From Kutzneria kofuensis (lineage in GTDB: Bacteria; Actinomycetota; Actinomycetes; Mycobacteriales; Pseudonocardiaceae), in assembly GCF_014203355.1 (NCBI RefSeq), contig NZ_JACHIR010000001.1, positions 5,582,038 through 5,646,037 of the forward strand: 64,000 bases of DNA. Reading direction: 5' to 3'. The position numbers and the translations under genes were made by a program. The notes below the pieces were generated by a model, which searched no databases, was not told the origin of the DNA, and saw only the letters and a list, made by a program, of their open reading frames with translations. Each line of letters starts with the position of its first letter. Positions within the stretch are counted from its first letter, which is position 1. Shown here piece after piece: positions 26,153 through 36,905 of this stretch.

Positions 26153-27556
26153 ATGGGCCGCACGCTCGCGGAGAAAGTCTGGGACGCGCATCTGGTGCGC
26201 AAGGGCGACGGAGCCGAACCGGACCTCATCTACATCGACCTGCACCTGGTGCACGAAGTCACCAGCCCGCAGGCGTTCGACGGGCTGCGGCTCGCGGGTC
26301 GCCAGGTCCGTCGGCCGGACCTGACGATCGCCACCGAGGACCACAACGTTCCCACGGTGGACATCGAACTCCCGATCGCCGACCCGGTGTCCCGCACCCA
26401 GGTGGAGACGCTTCGCCGCAACTGCGCGGAGTTCGGCGTCCGCCTGCACCCGATGGGCGACGCCGAGCAGGGCATCGTGCACGTGGTGGGCCCGCAGCTC
26501 GGCCTGACGCAGCCCGGCATGACCGTCGTCTGCGGCGACAGCCACACCTCCACGCACGGCGCGTTCGGCTCGATCGCCTTCGGCATCGGCACCTCCGAGG
26601 TGGAGCACGTGCTCGCCACCCAGACACTGCCGCTCAAGCCGTTCAAGACGATGGCGGTCAACGTCAACGGCACGCTGCGCCCGGGCGTGACGGCCAAGGA
26701 CGTGATCCTGGCGGTGATCGCGAAGATCGGAACCGGTGGCGGCCAGGGCTACATCCTGGAGTACCGCGGCGACGCCATCGAGGCGATGTCGATGGAAGCC
26801 CGGATGACGGTGTGCAACATGTCGATCGAGGCGGGCGCCCGCGCCGGCATGATCGCCCCGGACGACACGACCTTCGACTACATCAAGGGCCGCCCGCACG
26901 CGCCGAAGGGCGCGGACTGGGACGCCGCGGTCGAGTACTGGCGAACGCTCCGCACGGACGACGACGCCACCTTCGACACCGAGGTGGACATCGACGCGGA
27001 CGCGCTGACGCCGTTCGTCACCTGGGGCACGAACCCGGGACAGGGCCTGCCCCTGGGCGACCGGGTGCCCGACCCGGAGGACTTCGGCGACGAGAACGCG
27101 AAGGTGGCGGCCGAGAAGGCGCTGGCCTACATGGGCCTGGAGCCGGGCACGCCGCTGCGTGAGATCCACGTGGACACCGTCTTCCTCGGCTCCTGCACCA
27201 ACGGGCGCATCGAGGACCTCCGCGCGGCAGCGGACATCCTGCGCGGCCGCAAGGTCGCCTCCGACGTACGCATGCTGGTGGTGCCGGGTTCTATGCGGGT
27301 GCGGGCGCAGGCGGAGTCCGAGGGACTGGACAAGGTCTTCACGGAGGCCGGCGCCGAGTGGCGGTCCGCGGGCTGCTCCATGTGCCTGGGCATGAACCCC
27401 GATCAGCTCAAGCCGGGCGAGCGCAGCGCCTCCACCTCCAACCGCAACTTCGAGGGCCGCCAGGGCAAGGGCGGCCGCACCCACCTGGTGTCGCCGCTGG
27501 TCGCCGCGGCCACCGCGGTGCGCGGCACGCTGTCGTCGCCGGCCGACCTGGACTGA
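26153..27556 (+). CDS. leuC: 3-isopropylmalate dehydratase large subunit
   Basis: LeuC is the iron-sulfur subunit of isopropylmalate isomerase; with LeuD it also converts citramalate to 3-methylmalate in the CimA route. The 467-residue aconitase-type protein has the [4Fe-4S] ligands C348 ('GSCTNGR'), C408 and C411 ('[12 protein letters not shown]'). It also has '[31 protein letters not shown]', and '[19 protein letters not shown]' near the end. GGGGAGGAG precedes the ATG. It is divergent from ndgR and followed 20 bases later by leuD. Confidence 0.98.
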   Translation: MGRTLAEKVWDAHLVRKGDGAEPDLIYIDLHLVHEVTSPQAFDGLRLAGRQVRRPDLTIATEDHNVPTVDIELPIADPVSRTQVETLRRNCAEFGVRLHPMGDAEQGIVHVVGPQLGLTQPGMTVVCGDSHTSTHGAFGSIAFGIGTSEVEHVLATQTLPLKPFKTMAVNVNGTLRPGVTAKDVILAVIAKIGTGGGQGYILEYRGDAIEAMSMEARMTVCNMSIEAGARAGMIAPDDTTFDYIKGRPHAPKGADWDAAVEYWRTLRTDDDATFDTEVDIDADALTPFVTWGTNPGQGLPLGDRVPDPEDFGDENAKVAAEKALAYMGLEPGTPLREIHVDTVFLGSCTNGRIEDLRAAADILRGRKVASDVRMLVVPGSMRVRAQAESEGLDKVFTEAGAEWRSAGCSMCLGMNPDQLKPGERSASTSNRNFEGRQGKGGRTHLVSPLVAAATAVRGTLSSPADLD

Positions 27557-27576
27557 GAGAGCAGGGAAGAGGACCC

Positions 27577-28179
27577 ATGGAACCGTTCACCAGCCACACC
27601 GGGGTCGGCGTCCCGCTGCGCCGGTCCAACGTGGACACCGACCAGATCATCCCGGCCGTCTACCTCAAGCGGGTCACCCGCACGGGATTCGAGGACGGCC
27701 TGTTCGCCGCCTGGCGCGCGGACGAGAACTTCATCCTCAACCACGAGCCCTTCCGCGGCGGCAGCGTTCTGGTCGCGGGCCCCGACTTCGGCACCGGCTC
27801 GTCCCGCGAGCACGCCGTCTGGGCGCTGATGGACTACGGCTTCCGGGTGGTGCTGTCGTCCCGGTTCGCCGACATCTTCCGCGGCAACGCCGGCAAGCAG
27901 GGCCTCGTGGCGGCGCAGTGTGAGCAGTCCGACATCGAACTGTTGTGGAAGCTGCTGGAGAACGAGCCCGGCACCGAGGTCACCGTCGACCTGTCCGCGA
28001 AGACGGTCCGCGCCAAGGACTTCTCGGCCCCCTTCCAGATCGACGACTACACCCGTTGGCGGCTGCTGGAAGGACTCGACGATATCGGCCTGACCTTGCG
28101 AAACGTCGACGCGATCGGGGAATTCGAGGCCGCCCGCCCGACTTGGCTGCCCACAACGAACCCCGTCGCCGCCGGCTGA
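27577..28179 (+). CDS. leuD: 3-isopropylmalate dehydratase small subunit
   Basis: LeuD is the swivelling domain that completes the isopropylmalate isomerase active site. The 200-residue product has '[32 protein letters not shown]', '[42 protein letters not shown]' and '[20 protein letters not shown]'. The ATG at 27577 has GGGAAGAGGA upstream and follows leuC closely, so both are one operon. A GC-rich hairpin follows the stop. Confidence 0.97.
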   Translation: MEPFTSHTGVGVPLRRSNVDTDQIIPAVYLKRVTRTGFEDGLFAAWRADENFILNHEPFRGGSVLVAGPDFGTGSSREHAVWALMDYGFRVVLSSRFADIFRGNAGKQGLVAAQCEQSDIELLWKLLENEPGTEVTVDLSAKTVRAKDFSAPFQIDDYTRWRLLEGLDDIGLTLRNVDAIGEFEAARPTWLPTTNPVAAG

Positions 28180-28183
28180 ACGC

Positions 28184-28216
28184 GGGGGCCGCCGGGACGG
28201 GATTCCGGCGGCCCCC
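28184..28216 (+). terminator. Hairpin terminator after leuD
   Basis: A 14-bp stem (28184-28197 with 28203-28216, arm GGGGGCCGCCGGGA, one G-U pair) with a 5-base loop begins 5 bases after the leuD stop. Confidence 0.8.
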
Positions 28217-28270
28217 GAACCCTCCCTCGCCGCTTCGAAAACCGGGCTTATGTCCCCCGGTGGGGCGGAA

Positions 28271-28327
28271 CCAACGCGCCATCAACAAAAAAATGGGCGT
28301 GGCGCGTGGAAATTCTTGGCGCGTTGG
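28271..28327. promoter_or_regulatory. Inverted repeat in the hupB upstream region
   Basis: CCAACGCGCCA (28271-28281) and TGGCGCGTTGG (28317-28327) are perfect inverted repeats 35 bases apart, with a partial third copy (GGCGTGGCGCGTGG) and an A7 tract between them. The right arm overlaps a possible -35 (TTGGCT). It may be a regulatory site or an RNA hairpin in the hupB leader. Confidence 0.45.
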
Positions 28328-28387
28328 CTTACCGTGTGCCAGAAGTGGCCCAACTACAGGGCCGATGGTGTCCTGGGAGGGACTGAA

Positions 28388-29017
28388 GTGAACAAGGCCC
28401 AACTCATTGAGGCTCTGGCCGAGCGTCTCGGCGACAAGAAGGCCGCGAGCTCGGCCGTCGACGGCATCGTCGACATCGTGGTCCGCACCGTCCAAAAGGG
28501 CGAGAAGGTCAACGTCACGGGCTTCGGTGTGTTCGAGAAGCGGGCTCGCGCGGCTCGCACCGCGCGCAACCCGCGCACGGGCGAGACCGTGAAGGTCAAG
28601 AAGACCAACGTTCCCGCCTTCCGTGCCGGCACGACGTTCAAGGACGTCATCAGCGGCGCCAAGAAGCTGCCGAAGGTTGCCGCCGCGAAGCCGGCCGCCG
28701 CCAAGGCGACCACGACCGCTGCCGCCGCCAAGCCGGCCACCACGCGCCGCACCGCGGCCGCGAAGGCGACCACCGCGGCTGCCGCGAAGCCGGCCACCAC
28801 GCGTCGCACCGCTGCCGCCAAGCCGGCCGCTGCCGCCGCGAAGCCCGCCACCACGCGGAAGGCCGCGCCGAAGCGCACCACGGCCGCCGCCAAGCCGGCC
28901 GCCGCTGCCGCCACCACCGCTGCCGCGAAGCCGGCCGCGACCAAGGCCGCCCCGAAGAAGGCTGCCGCCACCGCGAAGAAGGCCGCGCCGAGGAAGGCCG
29001 CTGCCGCCAAGAAGTGA
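28388..29017 (+). CDS. hupB: HU-type nucleoid protein with histone-like tail
   Basis: A 209-residue two-part DNA-binding protein. Residues 1-92 form a normal HU domain ('[32 protein letters not shown]', '[44 protein letters not shown]'). The remaining 115 residues are a basic low-complexity tail of Ala/Lys/Thr/Pro repeats ([34 protein letters not shown]), as in mycobacterial HupB and eukaryotic histone H1. It compacts DNA and also binds RNA in relatives. The GTG start follows GGGAGGG. Its position after leuD matches M. tuberculosis. Confidence 0.97.
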   Translation: MNKAQLIEALAERLGDKKAASSAVDGIVDIVVRTVQKGEKVNVTGFGVFEKRARAARTARNPRTGETVKVKKTNVPAFRAGTTFKDVISGAKKLPKVAAAKPAAAKATTTAAAAKPATTRRTAAAKATTAAAAKPATTRRTAAAKPAAAAAKPATTRKAAPKRTTAAAKPAAAAATTAAAKPAATKAAPKKAAATAKKAAPRKAAAAKK

Positions 29018-29119
29018 CCATGCGCGGCCGAGTCACCCGCTCGGCCGGGCGTGATCCGACGAAGTGATACGAACCCGGTGCACGACCCGCGCGTACCGGA
29101 TCGTTCGGAACTCGCGAGT

Positions 29120-29158
29120 GAGCGAGGTCTGCGCGCAGAGAGCGCGCAGACCTCGCTC
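29120..29158. terminator. Strong terminator after hupB
   Basis: A perfect 17-bp stem (29120-29136 with 29142-29158) with a 5-base loop is followed by GCGGCGTTTTCT. The remaining 150 bases to the mutT1 stop contain further GC-rich palindromes (CCCGCGCC/GGCGCGGG) but no gene. Confidence 0.88.
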
Positions 29159-29313
29159 GCGGCGTTTTCTGGGGGACACCCCCAGACCCCCGGCCCGCGC
29201 CATCGGCGCGGGCCCCTGATCCCGTTACGGGGCCTGAAGAGTAGGGAAAACCCCAGCGCCCCAGGGGGATGACCACAACCCCTGGGGGCCAACGGGTCTC
29301 GGTGACCCCAGAA

Positions 29314-30216
29314 CTAGCGGCCGGACGGTTTCGGCAGCGGGCTGGGAAAGTAGTCGGCGGCGACCAGACGGGGCTCCCGCTCGCTGGTCGGCGGCAGGAA
29401 CGACAGCACCCAGAAACTGCCCTTCTTGCTGGCGATCTCGTCCAGGCGAACGCCGTTCATGTCGGCCAGACGGGCGACAACGTCCGGGATGACACCGCCC
29501 TGGCTGCTCACCACCGGAGTGCCGCCGGCGGCCACGATGTCCAGCAGTCGCGCCACCCCCGCCGACGGGCTCACCCAGTAGCCCTCCTCGGACAGCAGCG
29601 GCTCGCTGCGGATCTCCAGGCCCAGCCCCGCCACCGTGTCCACGCACCGCGTACGCGGGGCCGCAAAGGCGCGATCAGCCCCGAACAGGGGCAGAACCCG
29701 GGCCAGTGCCTCGGCCTGCCGCCGCCCCGACGGGCTGAGCGGCCGCAGGTCGTCGTCGCCGTCCCACTCGTCGCGCTTGCCGGCCTTGGCGTGCCGTACC
29801 AGCAGCAACGTGCTCAAACGGGCCGGCAGCGCGGCGAACTCGGCCAGCACCACGCGGTCGTGCTGGTAGCGAAGGAGATCCCCGGCGGCATCGGGGGAAA
29901 CCCATTTCAGCCGGTCCACCTCGTCGTTGGCCTCGAACTCGCCACTCGAGAAGCGCGCCGCGAAGTACTCGACGACCTTCCGACTGCCGTCCACCTTGTA
30001 TTCGGCGGACGGCAGTCGACGGCCCAAGGCGATGGAGAAGCCGGTCTCCTCCAGCACTTCTCGAACCGCCGCGGCCGGCGTCGTTTCGTCAGCGTCCAAT
30101 TTTCCCTTGGGCAGTGACCAATCGTCATATCGTGGTCGATGCACCACAGCGACTTCCACCTGGTCGGTCACACTGCTGGGACGCCACACAACGGCGCCGG
30201 CGGCTCGGATAGTCAC
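29314..30216 (-). CDS. mutT1: MutT1-like Nudix hydrolase fused to a histidine phosphatase
   Basis: A 300-residue fusion. The N-terminal Nudix domain has the Nudix box '[22 protein letters not shown]'. From about residue 160 there is a histidine-phosphatase domain ('[17 protein letters not shown]' with the catalytic RH, '[13 protein letters not shown]'). This is the M. tuberculosis MutT1 (Rv2985) architecture, which clears 8-oxo-dGTP/GTP and diadenosine polyphosphates and then removes phosphate. The GTG at 30216 overlaps the ppk1 stop (GTGA), so the two genes are translationally coupled. Confidence 0.93.
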   Translation of the reverse strand: MTIRAAGAVVWRPSSVTDQVEVAVVHRPRYDDWSLPKGKLDADETTPAAAVREVLEETGFSIALGRRLPSAEYKVDGSRKVVEYFAARFSSGEFEANDEVDRLKWVSPDAAGDLLRYQHDRVVLAEFAALPARLSTLLLVRHAKAGKRDEWDGDDDLRPLSPSGRRQAEALARVLPLFGADRAFAAPRTRCVDTVAGLGLEIRSEPLLSEEGYWVSPSAGVARLLDIVAAGGTPVVSSQGGVIPDVVARLADMNGVRLDEIASKKGSFWVLSFLPPTSEREPRLVAADYFPSPLPKPSGR

Positions 30217-32963
30217 ACCTGCTGTTCCTTCGCACTGTGGAGTTTCATCAGTTCCACCTGGTGATCGCGAACCTGGGAACCGTCCGCCGGGGACGGATCC
30301 CAGTTCCCGCTGGGGGCCAGCACCCAACACCGGGTGGCCGGATCCATCGCCGAATCCAGCACGCTGTCCAACTGCGCGACCAGTTTCGGGTCGGTCACCT
30401 TCACGAGCACCTCGACCCGGCGGTCCAGATTGCGGTGCATCATGTCCGCGCTGCCGATCCACAGTTCGTCCGAACCGGCGAACCGCACGATCCGGGAGTG
30501 CTCCAGGAAACGTCCCAGGATCGACCGGACCTTGATGTTCTCGGACAGTCCGGGCACTCCCGGCTTGAGCGCGCAGATCCCGCGCACCACCACCTCGACC
30601 GGCACGCCGGCCTGCGACGCGCGATACATGGCGTCGATGACCTGTTCGTCCACGAGCGAGTTCACCTTGAGCCGGATACCCGACTTCCGGCCCGCCCGCG
30701 CGTGCTCGATCTCCTGCTCGATCCGCCGAACGATGCCGCGCCGCACGCCGTAGGGCGCGACCATCAGGCTGCGGTAGTTGTCCTGCCGGGCATAGCCGGT
30801 CAGCACGTTGAACAGGTCGGTGAGGTCCGCGCCGATCGCCGGCTCCGCGGTCAGGATGCCCACGTCCTCGTACAGCCGCGCGGTCTTCGGGTTGTAGTTG
30901 CCCGTGCCGATGTGGCAGTACCGCTTGATGGACGAGCCCTCCTGGCGGATCACCAGCGCCGTCTTGCAGTGCGTCTTCAGGCCGACGAGACCGTAGACCA
31001 CGTGCACGCCGGCCTTCTCCAGCGCACGGGCCCACTTGATGTTGGCCTCCTCGTCGAACCGCGCCTTGAGTTCGACCAGTGCCACCACCTGCTTGCCCGC
31101 CTCGGCCGCGTCCATCAGCGCGTCGACGATCGGCGAGTCACCGGAGGTGCGGTACAGCGTCTGCTTGATGGCGAGCACGTTCGGGTCGGCGGCGGCCTGC
31201 TCGATGAAACGCTGCACGCTGGTGGAGAAGGAGTCGTACGGGTGGTGCACGAGCACGTCCCCGTCCCGCAGCGTCGCGAACACGCTGCGCGGCGTCTCCC
31301 GCTCGGCGAACGCGGGATGCGTCGCCGGCACGAACGGCGGGTCCTTGAGCTCCTTGCGGTCCACCCCGTACACCTGCCACAGGCAGGACAGATCCAGCAG
31401 GCCGGGAACCTCGACGACCTCGTCCGGCTCCACGTCCATCTCCCGCAGCAGCAGGCGAAGCACGTGGTCGGTCATGTCGTCGCCGACCTCGAGCCGCACC
31501 GGCGGGCCGAACCGGCGCCGGGCCAGTTCCCGTTCCAGCGCCTTGAGCAGGTCCTCGTCCTGGTCCTCCTCGACCTCCAGGTCGGCGTTGCGGGTGATGC
31601 GGAAGCTGTGGCACTCGATGATGTCCATGCCGGCGAACAGCTCGCCCAGGTGCGCGGCGATCAGTTCCTCCAACGGCAGGAACGTCGCGGTGCCGCTGCG
31701 CCGGTCGGCCTCGACGCGGATCAGCCGCGGCACGTTGTCCGGCACCTTCACCCGGGCGAACTGCTCGGGCCCGCCCTCGGGCGACCGCACCGTGACGGCG
31801 AGGTTCAGCGACAGCCCGGAGATATAAGGGAAGGGGTGCGCCGGGTCGACCGCGAGCGGCGTGAGCACCGGGAAGACCTGTTCGCTGAAGTAGTTGGACA
31901 GCCGCAGCTGGTCGGGCTCCTCCAGGTCCTGCCAGGACACGATGCGCACGCCGTGCTGCTCCAGTCCCGGGCGGATCTCGTTGAGGAACGCCTTGGCGTG
32001 CTGGTCGACCAGTTCCTGGGTGCGGGCGGCGATCCGGCTCAGCTGTTCGCTCGGCGCCAGGCCGTCGGCGCTGCGCACGGTCAGGCCGGTCTCCTCGCGG
32101 CGCTTCAGGCCGGCCACCCGCACCATGTAGAACTCGTCCAGGTTCGACGCGAAGATGGCGAGGAACTTGGCCCGCTCCAGCAGCGGCTGCGAGGCGTCCT
32201 CGGCCAGCGCCAGCACGCGGGCGTTGAAGTCCAGCCACGACAGCTCGCGGTTGAAGTAGCGGTCGTCGGGCAGGTCCGTCTCGTCGATCGGCTGCGTGAC
32301 GGCCGGCGGCGTGATGACCCGGTGCGCCTGGGCGTCCGGACGCGGCCGCCGCGTGCGTTCAGCCGGCGGAACCGGCGTCACGATGGCGGTCTTGCCGTCG
32401 GTCAGCGGGACGGGGTCCGCCTTCGCTTCGACGACGGGCGGGGCCACTTCCACGACGGGCGGGGCCGGGGTGGCGCGGGTCCGTTGCGTTCGGGTCCTCG
32501 GCGCGGCCGTGTTGTCGGCCGGGGTCTTCGGCTGTGCCGTAGTGGTCTTGACGGCCGGCGACTTCGCGGCAGTCGTGTTGGCAGCCGCAGTTGTCTTCGT
32601 GGCCGAGGCCGCAGGTGTCTTCGGCGCTGCCGCGGCGGTCGTCTTTGCGGCCGGTGTCTTCGGGGCCGCCGCCGTCTTGGCCCGGCTGCGCGTCGCGCGC
32701 ACCGGCTTCTCGGCCGCCGCCGGTTCCGTGTCCGCCTTGGCGGCGCGGCCGCGTGCGGCGCGAGGCTTCGTCGCCTGTTCGGCCGAGGGTTCCGCCTTCG
32801 CGGTGCTGCGCCGCCGGGTGGGCGCAGGAGTGTCCGCCGCGGCCTTGGCGGTGGCCGCGGTGCTACGGGTGCTCGTCCGCCTCGGGGTCGCTCGTGGCTG
32901 GCGCGTCCTGGCGGTGGCGGGCTGGGTCTGCTCGTCGTTGTCGTCCGTATGCACGCTGGCCAT
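30213..32963 (-). CDS. ppk1: Polyphosphate kinase 1 with a long histone-like N-terminus
   Basis: PPK1 reversibly polymerises the gamma-phosphate of ATP into polyphosphate. The core starts at about residue 232 ('[26 protein letters not shown]') and runs to the C-terminus. The phospho-acceptor histidine is near H684 in '[12 protein letters not shown]', with '[16 protein letters not shown]'-type and '[16 protein letters not shown]' blocks present in family form. Ahead of it lie about 230 residues rich in Ala, Thr, Lys, Arg and Pro (for example [20 protein letters not shown]), absent from typical PPK1 of about 700-740 residues. The ATG at 32963 is the first suitable start; later internal starts are possible. 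It is coupled to mutT1. Confidence 0.94.
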   Translation of the reverse strand: MASVHTDDNDEQTQPATARTRQPRATPRRTSTRSTAATAKAAADTPAPTRRRSTAKAEPSAEQATKPRAARGRAAKADTEPAAAEKPVRATRSRAKTAAAPKTPAAKTTAAAAPKTPAASATKTTAAANTTAAKSPAVKTTTAQPKTPADNTAAPRTRTQRTRATPAPPVVEVAPPVVEAKADPVPLTDGKTAIVTPVPPAERTRRPRPDAQAHRVITPPAVTQPIDETDLPDDRYFNRELSWLDFNARVLALAEDASQPLLERAKFLAIFASNLDEFYMVRVAGLKRREETGLTVRSADGLAPSEQLSRIAARTQELVDQHAKAFLNEIRPGLEQHGVRIVSWQDLEEPDQLRLSNYFSEQVFPVLTPLAVDPAHPFPYISGLSLNLAVTVRSPEGGPEQFARVKVPDNVPRLIRVEADRRSGTATFLPLEELIAAHLGELFAGMDIIECHSFRITRNADLEVEEDQDEDLLKALERELARRRFGPPVRLEVGDDMTDHVLRLLLREMDVEPDEVVEVPGLLDLSCLWQVYGVDRKELKDPPFVPATHPAFAERETPRSVFATLRDGDVLVHHPYDSFSTSVQRFIEQAAADPNVLAIKQTLYRTSGDSPIVDALMDAAEAGKQVVALVELKARFDEEANIKWARALEKAGVHVVYGLVGLKTHCKTALVIRQEGSSIKRYCHIGTGNYNPKTARLYEDVGILTAEPAIGADLTDLFNVLTGYARQDNYRSLMVAPYGVRRGIVRRIEQEIEHARAGRKSGIRLKVNSLVDEQVIDAMYRASQAGVPVEVVVRGICALKPGVPGLSENIKVRSILGRFLEHSRIVRFAGSDELWIGSADMMHRNLDRRVEVLVKVTDPKLVAQLDSVLDSAMDPATRCWVLAPSGNWDPSPADGSQVRDHQVELMKLHSAKEQQV

Positions 32964-33024
32964 TGTTCCCCAGCGTGGCGGAAAAGGCGCAGCTCGCGAG
33001 GAACGACACGGTGAACACACAGAG

Positions 33025-33228
33025 CTACGACGTCGATCTTCCGTGGGGCGGCGACATCCCGACAACCACGCCGTTCTCCCGGCGCAGCGTCACCCGCTGC
33101 CCCGGCCGCGGCGCGCGCCAGCCGCCGGCCACAACCGCCGCCGCGGGCACGTCGACCAGCAGACCGTCGTCCCGGAGCACGGTCGCCGAGCCGTCTGATC
33201 CGACGGTGTGCACGGTGGCCTGCTCCAT
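33025..33228 (-). CDS. Small beta-rich protein of unknown function
   Basis: A 67-residue protein: '[36 protein letters not shown]' then '[18 protein letters not shown]'. Alternating hydrophobic residues and glycines suggest a small beta barrel, perhaps of the cold-shock/OB type, but no RNP motif is seen and the family is not recognised. The ATG at 33228 is preferred because TAGGCT lies 7 bases before it, indicating a leaderless transcript. It lies between cofC and ppk1 on the same strand. Confidence 0.65.
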   Translation of the reverse strand: MEQATVHTVGSDGSATVLRDDGLLVDVPAAAVVAGGWRAPRPGQRVTLRRENGVVVGMSPPHGRSTS

Positions 33229-33235
33229 GGCACGC

Positions 33236-33241
33236 AGCCTA
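33236..33241 (-). promoter_or_regulatory. -10 hexamer TAGGCT for the 67-residue protein
   Basis: On the minus strand TAGGCT ends 7 bases before the ATG at 33228, matching the leaderless promoter layout seen at several genes in this window. Confidence 0.55.
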
Positions 33242-33258
33242 GCGCGGTCCACTGTGGA

Positions 33259-33882
33259 TCAGGCCGACAGCCGGAACCGCTGCCGGGTGCGTGGCCCGAG
33301 ACCGAGCCCGGCGGCGATGGCCAGATCCGCCTCCGTGTCCACGTCACAGCGCAGCGACGGCCAGTCCTCGGTGAGTTCGATCGCCCCGGACGCACGGTGC
33401 GCTTCGGCGGAGCCGACGCCGAACCGCGGGTCCAGCGGCTCGCCGGGGGCGCCGATCAGCAGCGTGGTGCCGGTGCCCTGGCGGTCGGCGACGAACGCCC
33501 GCCTGCCGTCGGCGGTCGCGACGGCGGCGGACAGGTCGGCCGACCGCAGCGCCGGCAGGTCCGCCTGCAGCGCCCCGACGTGCCGGCCGAGTAGCGAGGC
33601 CCCGTGCCGGTAGGCCTCGTTCAGGCCCGGCTCCGCCTCGGGCACGCACCGAATTCCCTCGGTCCGCAACACCGCCGTGAGCATGGCGTCGGACGTGACG
33701 ACCACCACGTCCCCGACGCCGTCGGCGTTCGCCGCCGCGGTGATCGTGTCCAGCGCGAGCGCCACCACGAGGTCCGCGTGCGCCGCCCGGTCGCCGATGC
33801 CGCCGTCGGCCGCCCCGACCAGCCGGGACTTGGCCCGGTCCAGCCGCTTCACCGGCACCACGAGGTCGAGGTAGCTCCGCAC
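33259..33882 (-). CDS. cofC: 2-phospholactate/phosphoenolpyruvate guanylyltransferase
   Basis: CofC (FbiD in mycobacteria) joins GTP to phosphoenolpyruvate or 2-phospholactate to start the side chain of coenzyme F420. The 207-residue product has the nucleotidyltransferase start 'LDLVVPVKRLDRAKSRLVG', 'VVVVTSDAMLTAVLR', 'GLNEAYRHGASLLGRHVGALQADLPAL' and the late 'PRFGVGSAEAHRASGAIELTEDWPSLRCDVDTEADL'. The GTG start has GGAG upstream. The position next to ppk1 matches Rv2983. It implies that the host makes F420. Confidence 0.93.
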   Translation of the reverse strand: MRSYLDLVVPVKRLDRAKSRLVGAADGGIGDRAAHADLVVALALDTITAAANADGVGDVVVVTSDAMLTAVLRTEGIRCVPEAEPGLNEAYRHGASLLGRHVGALQADLPALRSADLSAAVATADGRRAFVADRQGTGTTLLIGAPGEPLDPRFGVGSAEAHRASGAIELTEDWPSLRCDVDTEADLAIAAGLGLGPRTRQRFRLSA

Positions 33883-33932
33883 ATCTCCATCATGCAGACT
33901 CGGGCCGACGATTTCGAACGTGAGGGAGAGCG

Positions 33933-34649
33933 ATGCGCAAGGAGAAGGGCGGGCCGTGGATCAGGATGTGCGCCATCGTCCTGTATCCGACGGTGAAGCT
34001 GCTGGCGCGCCGGGTGTCGACGGGCCCCAAGCTGCCCCGGCACGGCGGCGTGCTGCTGGTGATGAACCACGTCTCGCACCTCGACCCGGTGTTCGACGCC
34101 GTGCTCGTGCACAACAACGAACGGGTGCCGCGCTTCCTCGCCAAGAGCTCGCTGTGGAAGATCCCGGTGCTCGGCAAGATCATGGCCGGTGCCGGCCAGG
34201 TCCCGGTCTTCCGTGGCACGGCCGACGCCAAGGAGAGCCTGCGCGCCGCCAATGAGGGCCTGGAGCAGGGCAAGCTGCTGGTGATCTACCCGGAGGGCAC
34301 GATCACCAAGGACCCGGACGGCTGGCCGATGGCCTCCCGCACCGGCGTGGCCCGGCTGGCGCTGGCCAACGACGTGCCGGTGATCCCGGCCGCGCGCTGG
34401 GGCACCCGGGCGATTCTGGACAAGTACAACAAGAAGTTCCGGCCGTTCCCGCGCAAGACCGTCACCACGATCTTCGGCGAGCCGATCGACCTGTCCGCCT
34501 ATCGGGACCAGCCGGTCACCACGCAGGTGCTGCGCGAGGTGACGGACCTGCTGATGGAGCGGGTCAAGGAGCTGCTGGAGCAGGCGCGCGGCGAGCAGGC
34601 GCCCGCCGGCTTCTACTCCCCGGCCAGGGCCAAGCAGAACGGGGAGTGA
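33933..34649 (+). CDS. 1-acylglycerol-3-phosphate acyltransferase (PlsC family)
   Basis: A 238-residue membrane-associated acyltransferase expected to acylate lysophosphatidic acid. It has the HX4D catalytic motif 'NHVSHLDPV', the 'GQVPVFRG' block, the substrate motif '[12 protein letters not shown]', and '[12 protein letters not shown]'. A hydrophobic N-terminus (about 8-20) would contact the membrane. A GAGGGAGAG ribosome-binding site precedes the ATG. gpsA begins one base after its stop, so the pair links glycerol-3-phosphate formation to phospholipid synthesis. Confidence 0.93.
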   Translation: MRKEKGGPWIRMCAIVLYPTVKLLARRVSTGPKLPRHGGVLLVMNHVSHLDPVFDAVLVHNNERVPRFLAKSSLWKIPVLGKIMAGAGQVPVFRGTADAKESLRAANEGLEQGKLLVIYPEGTITKDPDGWPMASRTGVARLALANDVPVIPAARWGTRAILDKYNKKFRPFPRKTVTTIFGEPIDLSAYRDQPVTTQVLREVTDLLMERVKELLEQARGEQAPAGFYSPARAKQNGE

Positions 34650-34650
34650 C

Positions 34651-35658
34651 ATGGAGCTGCAGCGGATCGCGGTGCTGGGGGCCGGGTCGTGGGGGACCAC
34701 GTTCGCGAAGGTGCTCGCCGACGCGGGCCGCGACGTCGTGCTGTGGGCGCGCCGGCCGGAGGTGGCCGACGAGATCACCAACCACAAGCTGAACACCGGT
34801 TATCTGCCGGGCATCCGGCTGCCGGAGACGCTGCGGGCGACCGCCGACCCGCTGCTCGCGCTGGATGGCGCCGAGGCCGTGGTGCTGGCGGTGCCGAGCC
34901 AGACGCTGCGGGCGAACCTGGCCGCCTGGCGGGAGTTGCTGCCGGAGGGAGCGACGCTGGTCAGCCTGGCCAAGGGCATCGAGTTGGGCACCGGCAAGCG
35001 GATGAGCGAGGTCGTCGCCGAGGTCGCTCAGGTGCCGGCGGAGCAGGTGGCGGTGGTGTCGGGGCCGAACCTGGCGCGGGAGATCGCCGCGCAGCAGCCG
35101 ACCGCGACCGTCATCGCGTGCACGGACCACGAGCGTGCGGTGGCGGTGCAGCGCGCGAGCGCCAATGGCTACTTCCGGCCGTACACCATTACCGACGTCG
35201 TCGGCTGTGAGCTCGGCGGCGCGTGCAAGAACGTGATCGCCCTGGCCTGCGGCATCGCCCACGGGCTCGGCTTCGGCGACAACACGATGGCGTCGCTGAT
35301 CACCCGTGGCCTGGCGGAGACCGCCCGGTTGGGCGCGGCGCTCGGCGCCGATCCGTTGACGTTCGCGGGGCTGGCGGGCCTCGGCGACCTGGTGGCCACC
35401 TGTGCCTCCCCGCTGTCCCGGAACCGCAGCTTCGGCGAGCGTCTGGGCAAGGGCGAAACGCTGGCGCAGGCGCAGGAGGCCACGCACGGGCAGGTGGCCG
35501 AGGGCGTGAAGTCGTGCTCGTCGATCCGGACCCTGGGCGAGCTGCACGGGGTGGACATGCCGATCACCGACGGGGTGCACCGGGTCTGCCACGACAGCCT
35601 GAACCCGCGGCAGATGGCGGCGGAACTGCTGGGGCGCGCCCAGAAGGCGGAGCGATGA
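34651..35658 (+). CDS. gpsA: NAD(P)-dependent glycerol-3-phosphate dehydrogenase
   Basis: GpsA reduces dihydroxyacetone phosphate to sn-glycerol-3-phosphate for phospholipids. The 335-residue protein has the N-terminal '[29 protein letters not shown]' motif, '[22 protein letters not shown]', the catalytic '[36 protein letters not shown]' and '[15 protein letters not shown]'. It follows plsC directly; its stop overlaps the next gene by ATGA. The position matches gpdA2 in M. tuberculosis. Confidence 0.97.
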   Translation: MELQRIAVLGAGSWGTTFAKVLADAGRDVVLWARRPEVADEITNHKLNTGYLPGIRLPETLRATADPLLALDGAEAVVLAVPSQTLRANLAAWRELLPEGATLVSLAKGIELGTGKRMSEVVAEVAQVPAEQVAVVSGPNLAREIAAQQPTATVIACTDHERAVAVQRASANGYFRPYTITDVVGCELGGACKNVIALACGIAHGLGFGDNTMASLITRGLAETARLGAALGADPLTFAGLAGLGDLVATCASPLSRNRSFGERLGKGETLAQAQEATHGQVAEGVKSCSSIRTLGELHGVDMPITDGVHRVCHDSLNPRQMAAELLGRAQKAER

Positions 35659-36776
35659 CAGAAGGCGGAGCGGCCATGGCCGAATGGGGCGACGGCACTC
35701 GGTGCGTGCACGCGGGTTCGGCCGAACCCGTTGCCGGGCAACCCTTCCTCGCGGGCCCGGTGCTGGCCGCCCCGTTCCACCTCGGCGCGGACGACTTCTA
35801 CGGCCGCGCCGGCAATCCCACCTGGCGTGCGCTGGAGTCGGCGATCGGCGCGCTGGACGGCGGTCTGTGCACGGTGTTCCCGTCCGGCATGGCCGCGATC
35901 ACCACGTTGCTGCGGACGCTGTTGTCGCCCGGGGACGTGCTCGTCGTGCCGTCCGACGGCTACTACCTGGTGCGAACGTTCCTCACCGGCATGGACGTCC
36001 GGGTCCGCGAGGTGCCGACCGTCGGCCCGTGGACGACGGAAGTCGTGGCGGGCGCGCGGCTGGTGCTGCTGGAGACGCCGTCCAACCCGGGCCTGGACGT
36101 CTGCGACATCAGGGCGATCGCCGAGTTGGCGCATGCCGCCGGCGCGCTTGTCGCCGTGGACAACACCACCGCGACGCCGCTGGGCCAGCGGCCGCTGGAG
36201 CTCGGCGCGGACGTGTCCGTGGCCAGCGACACCAAGGCGGTCGCCGGCCACAGCGATGTCCTTTTCGGACACATTTCCGTCACCGACGAGGCGCTGTGGA
36301 CGGAGTTGCAGCGGCAGCGGACCGTCAGCGGCGCGATCCCCGGCCCGTTCGAGACGTGGATGGCGCACCGCGGGCTGGGCACGCTGGACGTGCGGCTGGC
36401 CCGGCAGGCGGAGAACGCCGCCGCGCTGGTGGAGAAGCTGCGCGGGCACGAGGGCGTGTCGAACGTGCGCTGGCCGGGATCGCCGGACGACCCGTCGTAC
36501 GCCATCGCCTCCCGACAGATGCGCCGGTTCGGCGGCGTCTTCACGTTCGAGCTGGCGTCGGCCGAGCTGGTGACGCGGTTCGTCGAGGCGAGCCGGCTGG
36601 TGTCGGCGGCGACGAGCTTCGGCGGCCTGCACAGCACCGCGGACCGGCGGGCGCACTGGGGCGACCCGGTGCCGGAGGGTCTGATCCGGTTTTCGGCCGG
36701 CCTGGAGGATTCCCACGATCTGGTACACGACGTGACGGCCGCGCTTGACCGGGCGCTGGAGCTGCCGGTTCAATAG
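35655..36776 (+). CDS. Cystathionine gamma-lyase/synthase family enzyme
   Basis: A 373-residue Cys/Met-metabolism PLP enzyme. It has '[34 protein letters not shown]' (substrate/PLP region), '[15 protein letters not shown]', '[21 protein letters not shown]' and the PLP lysine K194 in '[15 protein letters not shown]'. Lyase and synthase cannot be separated by eye. The ATG overlaps the gpsA stop (ATGA). The following gene is a cysteine dioxygenase, which favours a cysteine-producing gamma-lyase whose product is then oxidised. In M. tuberculosis ddl follows gpsA directly, so this is an insertion. Confidence 0.88.
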   Translation: MTEGGAAMAEWGDGTRCVHAGSAEPVAGQPFLAGPVLAAPFHLGADDFYGRAGNPTWRALESAIGALDGGLCTVFPSGMAAITTLLRTLLSPGDVLVVPSDGYYLVRTFLTGMDVRVREVPTVGPWTTEVVAGARLVLLETPSNPGLDVCDIRAIAELAHAAGALVAVDNTTATPLGQRPLELGADVSVASDTKAVAGHSDVLFGHISVTDEALWTELQRQRTVSGAIPGPFETWMAHRGLGTLDVRLARQAENAAALVEKLRGHEGVSNVRWPGSPDDPSYAIASRQMRRFGGVFTFELASAELVTRFVEASRLVSAATSFGGLHSTADRRAHWGDPVPEGLIRFSAGLEDSHDLVHDVTAALDRALELPVQ

Positions 36777-36905
36777 CGGCCATGTTGCTGCGTGCCATGA
36801 CCGAACGGCGGGGTCACATCGACCTCTGCCGGGTCTGTGGCGCGCTGTGTCTTCCCCGGTGATCTGCCCGCGCACTCACCCGTACCCACAGGAAGACACA
36901 AGTTC

